NCBI GenBank assembly: GCA_947573605.1
Contig: CANPGM010000028.1
Location: 1 to 46,492 of the forward strand
Source of the DNA: an uncultured Roseburia sp.
GTDB taxonomy: Bacteria > Bacillota > Clostridia > Lachnospirales > Lachnospiraceae
Direction of reading: 5' to 3'
Length of the DNA: 46,492 nt
Position 1 is the first letter of the stretch. The number at the start of each line of letters is the position of its first letter. The translations under genes were made by a program, and so were the position numbers. The notes beneath the pieces were generated by a model. It made no database searches. It had not been told where the DNA came from and saw only the letters and a program-made list of their open reading frames with translations. This document shows positions 44,814-46,492 of this stretch, in pieces.

Positions 44814-46271
44814 CTATTGTTGTGAAAGTAATTCAATGCCTTTTCTAATGCGCGTAAGCGACTCCTCTTTTCCGAGTATTTCCATTAACTCCGTCGCCCC
44901 GCCCGGCGTCATCTGTTTTCCCGACACAGCGGTACGAATCGGCCACATAACGTATCCGTTTTTTACGCCCTCTTTTTCCACATAGCCCAATAGCAGTTCA
45001 TAAAGCGCATCATTGCTGAAATCCTCCTGCGTCTCAAGCAGAGGAAGCACTTCGGTCAATACTTTAAGCGAAGAATCCGCGTTTGTTTTCATTTTCTTGT
45101 GCGTATACATAGAGCAGTCGTATTCCGGCAGTGTTTCAAAGAAATCAATATGTTCTCTAATATCGGGGAAAATTTCAATTCTGGTTTTTACCATTGCCGC
45201 TATTTTTCTAAAATCCAGCTCTTTTGTAAGAACCTCTTTCAGATACGGAAGCGCCGTTTCATAAAACACTTCAAAATCCATTGCCTTTATATATTCGCCG
45301 TTCATCCATTTTAGCTTGGCATAATCAAACACGGCGGGCGATTTGCTGATTCTGTGGTAATCAAACTTCTCAATCAGCTCTTCCAACGTAAATATTTCCT
45401 GGTTATCTTCGGGGCTCCAACCGAGCAGCGCAATATAATTCACTACCGCTTCCGTTAAGAATCCCTGTTCCAGCAAATCCTCAAAAGAGGAATGGCCGCA
45501 CCGCTTTGACAGCTTTTTATGGTTTTCATCCGTAATTAACGGCAGATGAATATACGTCGGTGATTCCCATCCGAAAGCGTCATAAAGACGCTGATACTTT
45601 GGAGACGAGGATAAATATTCATTCCCCCTCACTACATGTGTAATATTCATAGTATGGTCGTCTACCACATTTGCAAAATTATATGTCGGATAACCGTCCG
45701 ATTTGATTAAAATCATATCGTCAAGTTCTGCATTTTCTACCGTAATATCGCCGTAGAGTTCGTCATGGAAAGTCGTAGTTCCCTCGTTCGGAATATTCTG
45801 CCGGATGACAAACGGCTTACCCGCCGCAAGATTCGCCTCTATCTCTTCTTTCGACAGAGACAGACAGTGCTTGTCATAGACAACGATATCTTTTCCCTCA
45901 ACAACTTCCGTTTTCAGAGTGGAAAGCCGCTCTTTATCGCAAAAGCAATAATAAGCTTCTCCTTTTTCCACAAGCTCCTTTGCATATTTCATATAGATTC
46001 CGGTTTTCATCCGCTCACTCTGCACATACGGACCGAAGCCGCCGTCTTTATCCGGACCCTCGTCGTGATGCAGTCCCGTCTTTTCCATCGTATGATAAAT
46101 AATGTCAACGGCTCCCTCGAGCAAACGCTCCTGATCGGTATCTTCAATGCGAAGCATAAAATCTCCGCCTTCATGTTTTGCAATTAAAAACTCATATAAT
46201 GCCGAACGCAGATTTCCGACATGCATTCTTCCGGTCGGACTCGGAGCAAATCTTGTTCTAACTTTACTCAT
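44814..46271 (-). CDS. gltX: Glutamate-tRNA ligase
   Basis: 485 residues from the ATG at 46271, which has GAGAGGA upstream and begins [20 protein letters not shown], containing the class I HIGH-type motif. The KMSKS-type motif is KKLSKR. The enzyme charges tRNA-Glu. A longer frame to 46385 contains no good ribosome site. No T-box is seen in the leader. It is the first gene of a gltX-helicase pair. Confidence 0.96.
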   Translation of the reverse strand: MSKVRTRFAPSPTGRMHVGNLRSALYEFLIAKHEGGDFMLRIEDTDQERLLEGAVDIIYHTMEKTGLHHDEGPDKDGGFGPYVQSERMKTGIYMKYAKELVEKGEAYYCFCDKERLSTLKTEVVEGKDIVVYDKHCLSLSKEEIEANLAAGKPFVIRQNIPNEGTTTFHDELYGDITVENAELDDMILIKSDGYPTYNFANVVDDHTMNITHVVRGNEYLSSSPKYQRLYDAFGWESPTYIHLPLITDENHKKLSKRCGHSSFEDLLEQGFLTEAVVNYIALLGWSPEDNQEIFTLEELIEKFDYHRISKSPAVFDYAKLKWMNGEYIKAMDFEVFYETALPYLKEVLTKELDFRKIAAMVKTRIEIFPDIREHIDFFETLPEYDCSMYTHKKMKTNADSSLKVLTEVLPLLETQEDFSNDALYELLLGYVEKEGVKNGYVMWPIRTAVSGKQMTPGGATELMEILGKEESLTRIRKGIELLSQQ

Positions 46272-46315
46272 AATTCCTCTCATTCTGCCGCTGCAGGCGG
46301 CGTACATATTATCAT

Positions 46316-46331
46316 TCAATTCGTGAATTGA
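46316..46331. repeat. 16-base palindrome in gltX leader
   Basis: TCAATTCGTGAATTGA is a seven-base inverted repeat with a two-base centre, 45 bases upstream of the gltX start. It could be an operator or an RNA hairpin. Confidence 0.45.
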
Positions 46332-46384
46332 CATTTTTTTCTTCCGCCCTGCAACTGTTCTGGTTTGGGCGATGAATGAATACA

Positions 46385-46399
46385 TTTTACCTGAAAATT
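46385..46399. promoter_or_regulatory. Weak CodY-like site in gltX promoter region
   Basis: TTTTACCTGAAAATT matches the CodY consensus at 11 of 15 positions. It lies just downstream of the -10. Confidence 0.3.
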
Positions 46400-46403
46400 C
46401 CTA

Positions 46404-46434
46404 ATTATACAATAGTTATGAATACTTCTGTCTC
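46404..46434 (-). promoter_or_regulatory. Possible gltX promoter
   Basis: Perfect minus-strand TATAAT (46404-46409). The best -35 is GAGACA at 19-base spacing, which is weak. The leader to the start codon would be about 125 bases. Confidence 0.4.
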
Positions 46435-46492
46435 GATCTAAAAATTTCAACCTTTTTTTGAACAATTTTTCACTTTCGGCATATTTACTAAT

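Noticed and set aside
46272-46492. T-box riboswitch upstream of gltX
   Set aside because: The conserved T-box sequence (AGGGTGGNACCGCG type) is absent.

Overview
The window is a chromosomal stretch of a motile, probably spore-forming Bacillota, most likely a Lachnospiraceae-type clostridium. The evidence is the gene content and order (dprA-topA-codY-flgB, a FliY rather than a plain FliN, CheC and CheD, FlhF/FlhG), a moderate GC content with strong AGGAGG-type ribosome binding sites, a CodY with its own operator, and an intact sigma-K. Genus cannot be fixed from sequence alone. All genes but one lie on the minus strand, so the story reads from right to left. There are no tRNA, rRNA, CRISPR, transposon or phage genes.

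Right part (46.5 to 39 kb): gltX (glutamyl-tRNA synthetase), a short UvrD/PcrA-type helicase, a lone plus-strand DUF1292 gene with its own TTGACA promoter, then a GH13 glycogen-debranching-like protein that has lost key catalytic residues, a DUF5662 protein, and sigK.

Middle (39.2 to 33.3 kb): a comM-dprA-topA transcription unit (competence and DNA topology) that starts at a good promoter, followed by codY with its own promoter and a strong terminator. Near-perfect CodY boxes lie on the codY promoter and in the leader of comM. The same dprA-topA-codY-flgB order is known in Bacillus subtilis.

Left part (33.1 kb to the left edge): a very large fla/che cluster. Order: flgB-flgC-fliE-fliF-fliG-fliH-fliI-fliJ-motE-like-fliK-flgD-TIGR02530-flgE (rod, MS ring, export ATPase, hook); a terminator plus promoter junction; motA-motB-fliL-fliM-fliY-cheY-fliO-fliP-fliQ-fliR-flhB-flhA-flhF-flhG (stator, switch, export gate, placement); a PilZ/YcgR-like brake; cheB-cheA-cheW-cheC-cheD; a small membrane protein; fliA (sigma-28); a small unknown; a SwrB-like DUF6115 protein; and the start of a membrane protein cut by the left edge. 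cheR, flbD, flgG, flgM, flagellin and filament-cap genes are not in the window and must lie elsewhere if present.

I see no wholly new multi-gene system. The best leads are: FlgD carrying an extra helical surface-protein-like domain and acidic tail; a hook protein with internal repeats; the GH13 pseudoenzyme; a tiny ORF in the cheW-cheC gap; CodY sites linking nutrition to competence genes; and the flgE-motA regulatory junction. Several starts differ from the longest open frame, and several appear to be TTG (comM, dprA, sigK, probably motA and fliH).
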